Part shown: positions 1 through 10,089 of the stretch, piece by piece | Numbering within the stretch: position 1 is the first letter of the stretch | How the letters are laid out: each line of letters starts with the position of its first letter | Assembly: GCA_011372105.1 (NCBI GenBank) | Contig: DRTT01000098.1 | Span: 1 to 24,732, forward strand | Length of the DNA: 24,732 nucleotides | From: Candidatus Aerophobota bacterium | GTDB lineage: Bacteria; Aerophobota; Aerophobia; Aerophobales; B3-G15 | Direction: 5' to 3' | Program-made: the position numbers and the translations under genes | The notes under the pieces: generated by a model | Database searches by the model: none | What the model was told of the DNA's origin: nothing | The model's input: the letters and a program-made list of their open reading frames with translations, nothing else

Positions 1-702
<702 letters not shown>

Positions 703-722
703 TTTACCTTAAACAATAATTG

Positions 723-747
723 AAAGGTAAGTTAAACTTTCCTTTTT
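723..747 (+). promoter_or_regulatory. Imperfect hairpin with T-run between rpoB and rpoC
   Basis: AAAGG (723-727) pairs with CCTTT (741-745). After a T-T mismatch (728/740), AAGT (729-732) pairs with ACTT (736-739) around a TAA loop. The 3' arm runs into five consecutive Ts (743-747). This has the shape of a weak intrinsic terminator or attenuator, or of an RNA processing site, in the largest intergenic gap of the window. The stem is AT-rich, so strong termination is unlikely. Its function is inferred from shape only. Confidence 0.35.
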
Positions 748-776
748 ATTAAGCGGGCAAAAAAGGAGGTAAAAAG

Positions 777-3700
777 TTGTGGAAAACCGATGATATAGAA
801 AAAATTAAGGTAAGACTTGCCTCTCCAGAGGAGATAAGAGAGTGGTCCTATGGAGAGGTAAAGAAAACTGACACAATTAACTACCGAACTTTTCGTCCAG
901 AAAGAGGGGGACTTTTCTGTGAACAGATTTTTGGTCCTACCAAAAGCTATGAATGTTATTGTGGAAAATACAAGAAAATGAAATACAAGGGAGTAAAGTG
1001 TGAACGTTGTGGAGTGGAAGTAACCTCCTCAAGAGTACGCAGAGAAAGAATGGGTCATATTGAACTTGCTGCTCCGGTGGTCCACAGGTGGTATATTAAA
1101 AAATATATTCCTCTTCTTTTAGGGATAAAAAGAAACGAACTTGAAAGTGTAATTTATTTTGTATCTTACATAGTTATTGATCCTAAAAAGACTCCTCTTA
1201 AGCAATACCAGATTCTTGATGAAGAGGAATACCAGGCTTTAAAGGAGAAATATGGTGAGGATGCTTTTGAAGCCGGGACAGGAGCAGAGGCAATTCTTCG
1301 CATTCTCCAGAATCTGAAATTAGATTCTCTTAAAGAGAGATTAAGAGAGGAACTCTTGCAGAGGGGGTCTGCAGGGGAGAAGGTAAAGCTTATTAAGCGC
1401 CTTGAGGTAGTTGAGAGTTTTTTGCGTTCCGGAAATAAGCTTGAGTGGATGGTTTTACAAGTTCTTCCTGTAATTCCTCCGGATTTCAGACCCATGGTTC
1501 AACTTGAAAGTGGTATATTTGCTAATTCTGACCTTAATGACCTTTATCGCAGAGTTATCAATCGTAATAACAGACTCAAATATCTTCTGGAGATAGGGGC
1601 ACCTCAAATTATAATTCAGAATGAAAAGAAGATGCTGCAACAGGCAGTGGATGCCCTCTTTGAGAATGAAAAGCTACCTCAGCCTATTCTGGGTGCAGGT
1701 GGAAGACCTTTAAAGTCCTTAGGAGAAATTATAAGGGGTAAACAGGGAAGATTTCGTCAAAATCTTCTCGGCAAAAGAGTTGATTATTCAGGTAGAGCTG
1801 TAATAGTTCCTGGTCCCCATTTAAAACTCGATGAGTGTGGACTTCCGGAGAAAATAGCCCTCGAGCTTTACAGACCCTTTGTATTAAGTGAGATTCTTAA
1901 AGAAGGAAAAGCTGAGACCATAAAAAGAGCTAATGATTTAATTGAAAGGGGTGACCCTTTTGTGTGGGAAATTCTGGAGAAGGTGATAAAGGATCATCCA
2001 GTTTTACTTAACAGAGCTCCAACTTTGCATCGTCTGGGAATTCAATCTTTTCAACCTGTTCTTGTTGAGGGAGCAGCAATTCAACTGCACCCTCTTGTTT
2101 GTACAGCATATAACGCTGATTTTGACGGAGACCAGATGGCTGTTCATGTTCCTCTGTCCTTTGAGGCTCAGCTTGAAGCAAAGCTTTTGATGTCTCCCTG
2201 TAATAATCTTATGTCTCCGGCACATGGAGAGCCAATTATTATTCCTACACAGGATATCATCATTGGTTGCTATTACCTTACTCTTATGGAAGAGGAGGAG
2301 GAGGAAGCAAAAAGAGCTTTTTCTTCACCCGAAGAGGTGATTCTTGCTTATGATAGTGGAAAGATAAAGCTTCATAAAAAGATTAAAGTTTTAATTAATG
2401 GCAATTGGGTAGAGACAACTCCAGGTAGAGTGATATTCAACCAGATTCTACCTGAAGGTATGGATTTTCAGAACTATCTTGTTGATAAATCAACACTTTC
2501 ACAACTTATAACAAAGATCTGGAAAGAATATGGAGATAGAGAAACTGTAGTGTTCCTTGATAAGGTAAAAGAATTAGGTTTTAAGTTTGCCACTAAATCA
2601 GGCCTTACCTTTTCCCTGGACGACATTCCTACAATTAGAGAAAAACAGAGGCTTTTAGAGTTGATGGAGGAAGAGGCAACAGGGTATAAGTTACTTGCAG
2701 AGGAAGGATCTATCACACAGGAGGAAAGATACATAGATATAATTGATCTAATAACAAGAATCACAGATATGATTGAGGAGAAGGTTAAGAATTATCTTTC
2801 TAAAGACAAATTCAATCCTCTTTATATGATGTGGGTCTCAGGTGCAAGAGGTTCTGCTGAACAGCTTCGCCAGATTGTGGGAATGAGAGGTCTTATGTCA
2901 AGACCCATAAGAGAAACTTATAGGCGTGAGTTGTGGGACGAGGTTTTTAGAAGGAATCTTCCTATACCTCCGGATGTTATTCGTCAGTATTTTTATCCGG
3001 CTCCTGGAGGAAAATTAGTGGGAAGAATAGGAGAGGAACCAATTCGCTCAAGTTTCAAAGAGGGTCTTTCTGCTCCAGAGTATTTTATGTCTACCTCTGG
3101 TGGTAGGAAAGGTCTTGTTGATACTGCATTAAAAACAGCTTATGCAGGTTATCTTACAAGAAAACTTGTGGCAGTTGCTCAAAATGTGATAATTACAGAA
3201 GAGGATTGTGGAACCATAGATGGTTTTGATATGGGAGCTCTCATAGAAGAAGGCCAGGAGCTTGAGTCTCTTTATGACAGAATTGTGGGTAGAGTGACAG
3301 CAGCTCCTGTAATAAATCCTGCAACAGGGGAGCAGATAGTAGGAGCTAATCAGGAAATAACAGAAGAGATTGCAGAGAAAATTCAACAGGCGGGAATAGA
3401 GAAGGTTAAGGTTCGTTCTCCTCTTACCTGCAGGTCAAGGTGGGGAGTTTGTCAGAAGTGTTACGGTTGGGATCTTTCCACTCACCGTATGGTTAGTTTG
3501 GGGGAGGCCATAGGAGTAGTGGCAGCTCAATCTATTGGAGAACCAGGTACCCAGCTCACTCTCAGAACCTTTCATACAGGAGGTATTTTCAGAAAGGGTG
3601 GTGATATTCCGCAGGGACTGCCAAGAGCCACAGAGCTTTTTGAGCCACGCAAGCAGGTTTATTCAAAGAGAGGTGGAGTTTTTCAAAGAAAAGGTGAGGA

Positions 3701-4349
3701 AGCACTTATAAGTGAGATTGAAGGAAGAGTGTCCGTAGAGGAGAAAAAAGGTAGATCGTTTGTGAAAGTAAAGGGAGATGATGAGAGAGAGGTGGTATAC
3801 GAGGTGGATGGAGAAGTTCTTGTTTCGGAGGGAGATATAGTTGAGGCAGGAGATAAGATAGTTGAAGGTATTGTAAATCCACGCACTCTTTTGAGAGTCA
3901 AAGGAGTTAAGGCTGTCCAGGAATACCTTGTTAATCAGACCCAGCTTGTTTATCGTGAGCAAGGTGTCAAGATTAATGTTAAACACTTTGAGGTTATTGT
4001 AAGGCAAATGATGAGAAAAGTGGAAGTTGAGGATCCAGGAGATACTGACTATTTACCTGGAGAGCAGGTAGACAGGCTCGAAATTGAAGAGGTAAATCAA
4101 AAAATAAAACAGCAAGGAGGAAAGCCTGCTACAGTTAAACCTGTACTGCTTGCTATCCCCAAAGCAGCACAGGAGGATAAGGATAGCTTTTTATCTGCTG
4201 CTTCTTTTCAGCGGACAAAACAAGTTCTGGCAGAAGCGGCAATAAAGGGACAGGTGGATAATTTGCGCGGACTTAAAGCAAATGTAATTCTGGGTAGATT
4301 AATTCCTGCGGGGACCGGCTTTAGAGAAAAGTTGAATGATAAAAAATAA
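777..4349 (+). CDS. rpoC: DNA-directed RNA polymerase beta' subunit
   Basis: This 1190-residue protein is the beta' subunit of the RNA polymerase core, which carries the catalytic magnesium site. The catalytic motif NADFDGD is at residues 447-453. The N-terminal zinc-binding cysteines are C60, C62, C75 and C78. A second zinc site is formed by the cysteine in EEDCGT together with the CRSRWGVCQKC segment in the C-terminal third. The bridge-helix/trigger-loop region (GARGS, later QSIGEPGTQLTLRTFHTGG) is intact. The length resembles forms without large lineage insertions such as that of Bacillus. The start is a TTG with a strong AAGGAGGT Shine-Dalgarno at 763-770, spaced 6 nt, and the N-terminus matches the family (ASPEEIREWSYGEVKK). 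A run of six glutamates near residues 505-510 sits in a variable surface loop. A candidate promoter for rpsL begins within its last codons. Confidence 0.98.
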   Translation: MWKTDDIEKIKVRLASPEEIREWSYGEVKKTDTINYRTFRPERGGLFCEQIFGPTKSYECYCGKYKKMKYKGVKCERCGVEVTSSRVRRERMGHIELAAPVVHRWYIKKYIPLLLGIKRNELESVIYFVSYIVIDPKKTPLKQYQILDEEEYQALKEKYGEDAFEAGTGAEAILRILQNLKLDSLKERLREELLQRGSAGEKVKLIKRLEVVESFLRSGNKLEWMVLQVLPVIPPDFRPMVQLESGIFANSDLNDLYRRVINRNNRLKYLLEIGAPQIIIQNEKKMLQQAVDALFENEKLPQPILGAGGRPLKSLGEIIRGKQGRFRQNLLGKRVDYSGRAVIVPGPHLKLDECGLPEKIALELYRPFVLSEILKEGKAETIKRANDLIERGDPFVWEILEKVIKDHPVLLNRAPTLHRLGIQSFQPVLVEGAAIQLHPLVCTAYNADFDGDQMAVHVPLSFEAQLEAKLLMSPCNNLMSPAHGEPIIIPTQDIIIGCYYLTLMEEEEEEAKRAFSSPEEVILAYDSGKIKLHKKIKVLINGNWVETTPGRVIFNQILPEGMDFQNYLVDKSTLSQLITKIWKEYGDRETVVFLDKVKELGFKFATKSGLTFSLDDIPTIREKQRLLELMEEEATGYKLLAEEGSITQEERYIDIIDLITRITDMIEEKVKNYLSKDKFNPLYMMWVSGARGSAEQLRQIVGMRGLMSRPIRETYRRELWDEVFRRNLPIPPDVIRQYFYPAPGGKLVGRIGEEPIRSSFKEGLSAPEYFMSTSGGRKGLVDTALKTAYAGYLTRKLVAVAQNVIITEEDCGTIDGFDMGALIEEGQELESLYDRIVGRVTAAPVINPATGEQIVGANQEITEEIAEKIQQAGIEKVKVRSPLTCRSRWGVCQKCYGWDLSTHRMVSLGEAIGVVAAQSIGEPGTQLTLRTFHTGGIFRKGGDIPQGLPRATELFEPRKQVYSKRGGVFQRKGEEALISEIEGRVSVEEKKGRSFVKVKGDDEREVVYEVDGEVLVSEGDIVEAGDKIVEGIVNPRTLLRVKGVKAVQEYLVNQTQLVYREQGVKINVKHFEVIVRQMMRKVEVEDPGDTDYLPGEQVDRLEIEEVNQKIKQQGGKPATVKPVLLAIPKAAQEDKDSFLSAASFQRTKQVLAEAAIKGQVDNLRGLKANVILGRLIPAGTGFREKLNDKK

Positions 4350-4359
4350 ATTGTATAAT
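4332..4359 (+). promoter_or_regulatory. Candidate sigma70-type promoter for the str operon
   Basis: TTGAAT (4332-4337) and a perfect TATAAT (4354-4359) are separated by 16 bp. The -35 lies in the last codons of rpoC and the -10 lies just after its stop. Initiation would fall near 4366, giving a leader of about 25 nt before rpsL that contains its Shine-Dalgarno (about 4381-4387). AT-rich DNA makes chance matches easy, but the position at the start of the str operon is meaningful. It would add to read-through from rpoBC. Confidence 0.45.
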
Positions 4360-4391
4360 GAAATTTTAATAAATTTTTAAAGAGGGAAGTT

Positions 4392-4760
4392 ATGCCTACT
4401 ATAAATCAACTTGTTAGAAAAGGTAGAAAAAAACCGAAAGGAAAAAGTAAAAGTGTTGCTCTGGAGAAGTCTCCTCAGAAGAAGGGAGTTTGTGTAACTG
4501 TGAGGACACTTACTCCCAAAAAACCTAATTCTGCTTTAAGGAAGGTAGCAAGAGTCAGGCTCTCTACTGGTAAGACAGTTACTGCCTATATTCCTGGTGA
4601 AGGTCACAATCTTCAGGAGCATTCCATTGTGCTTGTGAGGGGAGGAAGAGTTAAGGATTTGCCGGGAGTGAAGTATCACATAATCAGAGGAGCTTTTGAT
4701 GCGGCAGGGGTTGAGGGAAGAAAGAAGGCTCGTTCTAAGTATGGACAGAAGAAAGGGTAA
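4392..4760 (+). CDS. rpsL: 30S ribosomal protein S12
   Basis: S12 (122 residues) sits at the decoding centre of the small subunit and affects translational accuracy. The conserved [12 protein letters not shown] block is at residues 41-52 and [14 protein letters not shown] is at 83-96. The lysines whose substitution gives streptomycin resistance in other bacteria (E. coli K42 and K87) correspond to K43 and K88 and are both unaltered. The residue D89, which is methylthiolated in some bacteria, is present. The ATG start has a GAGGGA Shine-Dalgarno and the standard [13 protein letters not shown]-terminus. The gene opens the str operon, with rpsG 19 bp downstream. Length and sequence are ordinary for the family. 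Confidence 0.98.
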   Translation: MPTINQLVRKGRKKPKGKSKSVALEKSPQKKGVCVTVRTLTPKKPNSALRKVARVRLSTGKTVTAYIPGEGHNLQEHSIVLVRGGRVKDLPGVKYHIIRGAFDAAGVEGRKKARSKYGQKKG

Positions 4761-4779
4761 AATTTATTAGGAGATAAAA

Positions 4780-5250
4780 ATGGCAAGGAGAAAAGTTGCT
4801 GAAAAGAGGGAAGTAGCGCCGGATCCTGTTTATAATAGCAAATCCGTAGCCAAACTTATAAATAAAATAATGAGGGATGGGAAAAAGAGTAAAGCAGAGA
4901 AGATATGCTATGAGGCCTTTGAAATAATTAGAAAGAGAACCAAGAAAAATCCTCTGGAAGTTTTTTTAACTGCTCTTGAAAATGTTAAGCCTACTCTTGA
5001 GGTTCGTCCTCGAAGGGTGGGGGGAGCAACTTATCAGGTTCCAATGGAGGTAAGACCTGAGAGAAGAGAGACTCTTGCTATTCGGTGGATAGTGCAGTTT
5101 GCAAGAGAGAGAAAAGGGAAACCGATGAAGGAAAGGTTAGCAGAGGAAATTATCCTGGCTTCCAGAGGGGAAGGTATGGCTGTAAAGAAAAAAGAAGATA
5201 CTCATAAGATGGCAGAGGCAAATCGTGCCTTTGCTCACTACAGATGGTAA
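4780..5250 (+). CDS. rpsG: 30S ribosomal protein S7
   Basis: S7 (156 residues) is a primary 16S rRNA binding protein that nucleates assembly of the 30S head and lines the mRNA exit/E-site region. The beta-hairpin core [20 protein letters not shown] is at residues 77-96 and the conserved C-terminal helix ends in [12 protein letters not shown]. The ATG start is preceded by AGGAGA at a good distance. Its stop codon overlaps or abuts the start of fusA, so the two are probably translationally coupled. In E. coli S7 represses its own str operon mRNA; no obvious leader for such control was identified here. Confidence 0.98.
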   Translation: MARRKVAEKREVAPDPVYNSKSVAKLINKIMRDGKKSKAEKICYEAFEIIRKRTKKNPLEVFLTALENVKPTLEVRPRRVGGATYQVPMEVRPERRETLAIRWIVQFARERKGKPMKERLAEEIILASRGEGMAVKKKEDTHKMAEANRAFAHYRW

Positions 5251-7322
5251 AAATGAAAGGAAAGTGTTTTCCTATAGAAAAAATAAGAAATATTGGTATA
5301 GTTGCTCATATTGATGCTGGTAAAACTACCACAACTGAGCGTATTCTCTATTATACTGGGAAAATTCATAGAGTTGGCGAGGTTCATGAAGGGACAGCTG
5401 TAATGGACTGGATGCCTCAGGAAAAAGAAAGGGGAATTACCATAACCTCTGCTGCTACAAGTTGTGACTGGAAAGGTCATCGCATTAACATTATTGATAC
5501 ACCAGGCCATGTTGACTTTACAGTAGAGGTAGAGAGAGCTTTAAGAGTTCTTGATGGAGTGGTAATTATATTCTGTGGAGTGGAGGGTGTTGAGTCTCAA
5601 TCAGAAACAGTTTGGCGGCAAGCTAATAAATATCGTGTTCCACGTATTACTTTTGTTAATAAAATGGATAGAACTGGAGCTGATTTTTTCAGAGTTGTTG
5701 ATCAGATGAGAAAAAAATTTAGGTTATCTCCTCTCATACTTCAGCTACCCATAGGTGAGGAGGAAAATTTCCGGGGAATGGTTGATCTTGTCAGAATGCG
5801 GGCACTTGTATGGGAAAGTGACAGGTTAGATGCGAAAATATTGGAGAAGGAGATACCCGAGAACTTGAGAAAGAGGGCTGATGAAATTCATCATGAAATT
5901 ATGGAAAAAGCTGCCGAAGCAAGCGATGAGCTTCTGGAGAAGTTTTTGGAGAAAGGTTTTCTTTCACCAGAGGAGATAAAAAAGGGTATAAGGAAGTTAA
6001 CGCTGGAGCATCGCGCAGTTCCTGTTTTTTGTGGGACTGCTTTGAGAAATAAAGGAATAAGGCCTCTTTTGGATGGTATTATAGATTATCTTCCTTCTCC
6101 TGTTGATGTTCCTCCAATGGAAGGTGTAAATCCTTTAACAGGAGAGAAAGAAAAAAGGATTTCTTCTGCAGATGAGTCATTTTCTGCCATTGCCTTTAAA
6201 GTAGCAACTGATCCTTATGTAGGAAGGCTTACTTATTTTAGAATATATTCAGGAATAATAACTTCTGGTTCTTTTGTTTATAACTCTACAAAAAACAAGA
6301 AAGAACGAGTTTCTCGTATTCTGGAAATGCATGCTAACTACAGGATAGAAAGGAAGATGATGTGTGCTGGAGAAATTGGAACCCTGGTTGGACCAAAGGA
6401 TGTTGATACAGGGGATTCCCTCTGTGACGAAAGTAGACCCATTGTTTTTGAGCGAATTACTTTTGCCGAGCCTGTTATCTCTATGGCTATTGAACCAAAA
6501 TCAAGGAAAGATCAGGACAGATTAGTTGATGCTCTTTCTAAGATAGCCAAAGAGGATCCCACATTTAAAGTGAAACAGGATGAGGAGACAGGTCAAACTA
6601 TAATTTCTGGTATGGGAGAGCTTCATCTGGAAATAGTTGTGGATAGGCTCAGACGTGAATTTGGTGTTCAGGTGAATATGGGTAAACCTCAGGTAGCCTA
6701 TAGGGAGAGTATAAGGAAGAAAGCGCAGGCAAGAGGTCAGTATATCCGCCAGAGCGGTGGGAGAGGTCAATACGGTGATGTAGTTCTTCAGGTAGAACCA
6801 AGAAAAGATAGCGAGGAAGTTTTTGTAGACAAAACAAAAGGAGGTGTAATTCCCAAGGAATTTATTCCTGCTATTAAGTCGGGAGTGGAACAGGCCTTTT
6901 TCTCAGGAGTTTTGGGTGGGTATCCAGTGATAAATGTTAAAGTGACTCTCCTTGATGGCTCCTATCATCCTGTGGATTCTTCGGAATATGCTTTTAAAAC
7001 AGCAGCATTTATAGCTTTTCGTAAGGCTGCCAAAGAGGCAGATCCTTATTTGCTTGAACCTATAATGAAAGTAGAAGTAAGAACTCCTCCTGAGTTTCTG
7101 GGTGATATAATTTCTGATCTTTCTGCAAGGAGGGGACAGATTTTATCCACCGATACGGTGGGAGAGATAAAAGTTATCGTAGCTTGTGTTCCTTTAGCAG
7201 AACTTTTTGGTTATATTACTTCTCTTCGTTCTTTATCGAAGGGTAAAGCTGTGGCTCATATAGAGTTTTCTCATTATCAGGAGGTCCCCGAAGAAAAAAC
7301 AAGAGAGATTTTAGGTAAATAA
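5244..7322 (+). CDS. fusA: Translation elongation factor G
   Basis: EF-G (692 residues) is the GTPase that drives ribosomal translocation and, with RRF, ribosome recycling. The G1 motif AHIDAGKT is at residues 21-28, the switch I sequence RGITI at 63-67, the G3 motif DTPGH at 85-89 and the G4 motif NKMD at 139-142. The downstream domains are complete, including the domain II barrel, the domain IV segment around GGRGQYGDV and the C-terminal [17 protein letters not shown] region. The length is normal for canonical EF-G. The ATG at 5244 overlaps the end of rpsG by 7 bp. An in-frame ATG at 5253 is an equally possible start, and neither has a clear Shine-Dalgarno, so coupling to rpsG translation is likely. 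The next gene is rpsJ, not tuf. Confidence 0.97.
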   Translation: MVKMKGKCFPIEKIRNIGIVAHIDAGKTTTTERILYYTGKIHRVGEVHEGTAVMDWMPQEKERGITITSAATSCDWKGHRINIIDTPGHVDFTVEVERALRVLDGVVIIFCGVEGVESQSETVWRQANKYRVPRITFVNKMDRTGADFFRVVDQMRKKFRLSPLILQLPIGEEENFRGMVDLVRMRALVWESDRLDAKILEKEIPENLRKRADEIHHEIMEKAAEASDELLEKFLEKGFLSPEEIKKGIRKLTLEHRAVPVFCGTALRNKGIRPLLDGIIDYLPSPVDVPPMEGVNPLTGEKEKRISSADESFSAIAFKVATDPYVGRLTYFRIYSGIITSGSFVYNSTKNKKERVSRILEMHANYRIERKMMCAGEIGTLVGPKDVDTGDSLCDESRPIVFERITFAEPVISMAIEPKSRKDQDRLVDALSKIAKEDPTFKVKQDEETGQTIISGMGELHLEIVVDRLRREFGVQVNMGKPQVAYRESIRKKAQARGQYIRQSGGRGQYGDVVLQVEPRKDSEEVFVDKTKGGVIPKEFIPAIKSGVEQAFFSGVLGGYPVINVKVTLLDGSYHPVDSSEYAFKTAAFIAFRKAAKEADPYLLEPIMKVEVRTPPEFLGDIISDLSARRGQILSTDTVGEIKVIVACVPLAELFGYITSLRSLSKGKAVAHIEFSHYQEVPEEKTREILGK

Positions 7323-7365
7323 TAAAATAATAAAAGAACCTGGAAAAAATTTGAGGAGCAAAAGT

Positions 7366-7674
7366 ATGCCTGCACAGAGGATTAGAATTAGGTTAAAAGC
7401 TTATGATCATAAAATTCTGGATCAATCCGTGGAGCGTATTGTTAGTACTATAGAGGCAACTGGCGCAAGAGTTTGCGGGCCTATACCTTTGCCTACAGAA
7501 ATTAAGAGGTTTACTGTTCTTCGTTCTCCCCATACTCATAAAGATTCAAGGGAGCAGTTTGAGATGAGGATTCATAAAAGAGTTATTGATATTTTAGACT
7601 CAAATCCCAAAACTATTGACGCTCTTATGGGTATGAATCTACCCACGGGAGTTCATGTCGAGGTTAAATTATAA
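7366..7674 (+). CDS. rpsJ: 30S ribosomal protein S10
   Basis: S10 (102 residues) is a 30S head protein; in many bacteria it is also NusE, a partner of NusB in antitermination. The family N-terminus [13 protein letters not shown] and the central segment [16 protein letters not shown] are clear. The frame stays open upstream to a TTG at 7351. The ATG at 7366 is preferred because GAGGAG at 7353-7358 precedes it by 7 nt and because it gives the family length. This gene opens the S10 operon, 43 bp after fusA. No convincing promoter was found in that gap, so it may be read from upstream. Confidence 0.97.
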   Translation: MPAQRIRIRLKAYDHKILDQSVERIVSTIEATGARVCGPIPLPTEIKRFTVLRSPHTHKDSREQFEMRIHKRVIDILDSNPKTIDALMGMNLPTGVHVEVKL

Positions 7675-7685
7675 AGGGAGAAAAA

Positions 7686-8318
7686 ATGAAAGCTATTCTG
7701 GGTAAAAAACTGGGAATGACGCAGATTATTGATGAGGAAAAGGTGACACCTGTAACCGTCTTAAAAGCAGGTCCCTGTGTAGTTGTGCAAAAGAAAGAAA
7801 AGGCCAAAGATGGCTATGCTGCACTCCAATTTGGATTTGAGGAGGTAGACGAGAAAAAAGTTAACAAACCTCTTCTGGGACACTTCAAAAAACATGGGGT
7901 TAAGCCAATGCGCTTTTTGCGAGAGATAAGAGTGGAAGATGAGAAGGAACTTTCTTCTTACAAAGTTGGAGACAGGATAAGTGTTGACATATTTGAAAAA
8001 GGGGACCTGGTTGATGTTACAGGTGTATCTAAGGGTAAGGGGTTTGCAGGAGTAATGAAAAGGCATGGGTTTGCTGGAGGACCTGATTCTCATGGATCAG
8101 GTCAGTGGCATCGTCGCCCTGGTTCTATAGGTGCTTCTTCTTACCCTGGGCGTGTATTTAAAGGAAAAAAAATGCCCGGAAGAATGGGAGGAGAGAAGGT
8201 GACCGTGAAAAATCTTGAAGTGGTAGGCATTGACAAAGAGAAAAATCTTTTGTTGATAAAAGGCGCCTGTCCAGGTAAAAACGGAGATCTTGTAATTGTT
8301 AAAGAGAGGAAAAAGTAA
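7686..8318 (+). CDS. rplC: 50S ribosomal protein L3
   Basis: L3 (210 residues) is an early 23S rRNA binding protein whose long loop reaches the peptidyl transferase centre. It begins with the typical [13 protein letters not shown]. The loop region runs from [17 protein letters not shown] to [20 protein letters not shown], followed by [14 protein letters not shown], all in family order. The glutamine that E. coli PrmB methylates in this loop is replaced here (SIGASS in place of SIGQNQ), a variation also met in other bacteria. An AGGGAG Shine-Dalgarno precedes the ATG, and rplD starts two bases after the stop. Confidence 0.97.
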   Translation: MKAILGKKLGMTQIIDEEKVTPVTVLKAGPCVVVQKKEKAKDGYAALQFGFEEVDEKKVNKPLLGHFKKHGVKPMRFLREIRVEDEKELSSYKVGDRISVDIFEKGDLVDVTGVSKGKGFAGVMKRHGFAGGPDSHGSGQWHRRPGSIGASSYPGRVFKGKKMPGRMGGEKVTVKNLEVVGIDKEKNLLLIKGACPGKNGDLVIVKERKK

Positions 8319-8319
8319 A

Positions 8320-8964
8320 ATGGAATGGGATCTTTATAATATACAGGGAGAAAAAGTAGGAAAGTGTGAGCTGGATGATGAGGTATTTAAAGGTGGTGTA
8401 AATCAACCTGTGTTGAGAGAGGCAATTCTTGCCTATCAGGCTAACCTTCGTCAGGGCACAGCCTCTACAAAGACAAGAGGAGAGGTAAGTGGAGGAGGTA
8501 GGAAACCGTGGCCTCAGAAAGGAACAGGAAGAGCAAGGGCAGGAAGTATAAGGTCTCCTCTATGGGTTGGAGGAGGGACTGTTTTTGGACCCAAACCACG
8601 GGATTTTAGTTGGTCTTTACCGAAAAAGAAAAAAAGACTTGCCTTAATATCTGCATTAAGACTCAAGCTACAGGAGGGAAGGTTATTTGTCATAGATAAG
8701 TTGGAGGTTGAGAAAGGCAAGACCAAGGAGATGGTTTCATTTTTGAAAAGCTTTGGTAAGGAGGAGGAAAAAAATCTTGTAATAGTTAATGGAAAAGACG
8801 AGAAGTTAAAAAGAGCATCTTCTAATTTAAAGAACTTGAGACTTATTATGGCAGATAATGTCTGTGGGTATCATGTTGTATTTAACGATAATGTCTTTTT
8901 TACGCAGGAATCACTGGAAAAGTTAACAGGGAGATTGAAGCACAAAGAGAGGGTTGAAAAATGA
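8320..8964 (+). CDS. rplD: 50S ribosomal protein L4
   Basis: L4 (214 residues from this start) binds 23S rRNA and lines the peptide exit tunnel with its extended loop. The loop signature TKTRGEVSGGGRKPWPQKGTG and the following RAGSIRSPLWVGGGTVFGPKPRDF are intact. The frame is open upstream to 8296, inside rplC, but the ATG at 8320 follows a GAGAGGA Shine-Dalgarno by about 9 nt and gives the usual N-terminus. The stop overlaps the rplW start as ATGA. In gamma-proteobacteria L4 also represses the S10 operon through a leader RNA; the short fusA-rpsJ gap gives no sign of that leader here. A candidate internal promoter lies at its 3' end (see 8954). Confidence 0.96.
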   Translation: MEWDLYNIQGEKVGKCELDDEVFKGGVNQPVLREAILAYQANLRQGTASTKTRGEVSGGGRKPWPQKGTGRARAGSIRSPLWVGGGTVFGPKPRDFSWSLPKKKKRLALISALRLKLQEGRLFVIDKLEVEKGKTKEMVSFLKSFGKEEEKNLVIVNGKDEKLKRASSNLKNLRLIMADNVCGYHVVFNDNVFFTQESLEKLTGRLKHKERVEK

Positions 8965-8981
8965 ATAAAAGTCCTTATAAT
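8954..8981 (+). promoter_or_regulatory. Candidate internal sigma70-like promoter at the rplD/rplW junction
   Basis: TTGAAA (8954-8959, five of six consensus bases) and TATAAT (8976-8981, perfect) are spaced 16 bp. A second TATAAT overlaps at 8981-8986. The elements lie in the last codons of rplD and the first codons of rplW, so a transcript would begin within rplW and supply rplB onward. The sequence match is good but lies in AT-rich coding DNA, so chance is a real possibility. Confidence 0.28.
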
Positions 8982-9251
8982 ATAATACTGGCTCCGGTGG
9001 TAACGGAGAAAGCCACCGAATTGCAAAAAGAAGGCGTATATATTTTTAAAGTCCCTCCTGATGCTAATAAGATTGAGATAAAGAAGGCAGTGGAGGAGCT
9101 TTTTAATGTAAAGGTGGAAAAAGTAAGAACTCTGATGGTCAGGCCAAAGTATAGAAAATGGAGGGGGAGAAAAGTTGGAAAAACTTCTCAATGGAAAAAG
9201 GCAATTGTTAAGCTAAAAGAAGGTTATAGCATTGAAAAATTAGGAGTGTAA
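8961..9251 (+). CDS. rplW: 50S ribosomal protein L23
   Basis: L23 (96 residues) sits at the peptide tunnel exit and is the main docking site for trigger factor and SRP. The N-terminal segment APVVTEKAT, the central [22 protein letters not shown] and the basic [13 protein letters not shown] are the standard family blocks. Its ATG overlaps the rplD stop (ATGA), which suggests translational coupling. Two bases separate it from rplB, whose Shine-Dalgarno (AGGAG at 9242-9246) lies in the last codons of this gene. Length is normal. Confidence 0.97.
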   Translation: MNKSPYNIILAPVVTEKATELQKEGVYIFKVPPDANKIEIKKAVEELFNVKVEKVRTLMVRPKYRKWRGRKVGKTSQWKKAIVKLKEGYSIEKLGV

Positions 9252-9253
9252 CT

Positions 9254-10078
9254 ATGCCTATCAAAGTTTATAAACCAACTTCTCCTGGTAGAAGACATCA
9301 AACAGGCTATACTTTTTCAGAGATTACCAAGAAAGAGCCTGAAAAATCATTAACTATTGACATAAAGAAAGCACCTGGAAGAAACAATCAGGGTAGGATT
9401 ACCTCTCGTCATCGTGGAGGTGGAGTTAAGAAAAAGTATAGAATAATAGATTTTAAACGAGATAAGGATGGTATCCCAGCAAAAGTTTTGTCGATTGAAT
9501 ATGACCCTTATAGAACAGCGCGTATTGCCCTTTTGCAATATGCAGATGGAGAAAAAAGATATATAATAGCTCCTGAAGGTTTAAAAGTTGGGGATGAGGT
9601 ATTATCAGGAGAAAACGCTCCAGTTAAGGTGGGGAATACTCTTCCTCTCTCAAAAATACCCGAAGGGACCTCTATTTATAATATAGAATTAAAAAGAGGA
9701 AAAGGAGGTCAACTTGCAAGGTCTGCAGGCACTTTTGCAGAACTTCTTTCTAAGGAAGGAAAATATGCCCAGGTAAAGCTTCCTTCGGGTGAAATAAGAC
9801 TTATAAACATTGAGTGTAGAGCTACAGTGGGGCGTGTTGGTAATGTAGAGCATGAGAATATCACGATAGGTAAGGCAGGAAGAGCCCGGTTAATGGGAAG
9901 AAGACCTTATGTGCGTGGTTCCGCAATGAATCCAATTGATCATCCTCATGGAGGAGGAGAAGGTCGTAGCGGTCCTGGAAGACATCCTGTTACTCCCTGG
10001 GGAAAACCAACAAAAGGGAAGAAGACAAGAAAAAAAAGAAAACCTTCTGATAAGTTTATAATTCAGAGAAGGAAATAG
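9254..10078 (+). CDS. rplB: 50S ribosomal protein L2
   Basis: L2 (274 residues) is needed for subunit association and for peptidyl transferase centre structure. It starts with the typical [16 protein letters not shown]. The RNA-binding core is [19 protein letters not shown] (residues 51-69). The C-terminal segment carries [14 protein letters not shown] (residues 225-238), which includes the histidine corresponding to the functionally important H229 of E. coli. The tail is rich in lysine and arginine and the length is standard. The ATG is preceded by AGGAG and lies two bases after rplW; rpsS begins 11 bp downstream. Confidence 0.98.
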   Translation: MPIKVYKPTSPGRRHQTGYTFSEITKKEPEKSLTIDIKKAPGRNNQGRITSRHRGGGVKKKYRIIDFKRDKDGIPAKVLSIEYDPYRTARIALLQYADGEKRYIIAPEGLKVGDEVLSGENAPVKVGNTLPLSKIPEGTSIYNIELKRGKGGQLARSAGTFAELLSKEGKYAQVKLPSGEIRLINIECRATVGRVGNVEHENITIGKAGRARLMGRRPYVRGSAMNPIDHPHGGGEGRSGPGRHPVTPWGKPTKGKKTRKKRKPSDKFIIQRRK

Positions 10079-10089
10079 GGGGTATAATT

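Noticed and set aside
2286..2309. GAG-repeat tract in rpoC encoding six glutamates
   Set aside because: It lies in a known variable surface loop of beta', keeps the frame, and needs no special explanation.
4354..4381. AT-only hairpin AAATTT-TAAT-AAATTT as a terminator for rpoC
   Set aside because: The stem has no G-C pair and such self-complementary A/T runs are expected by chance in AT-rich DNA.
10083..10088. Perfect TATAAT just before the rpsS ATG
   Set aside because: No -35-like hexamer lies at suitable spacing, and a start site there would fall inside the gene.
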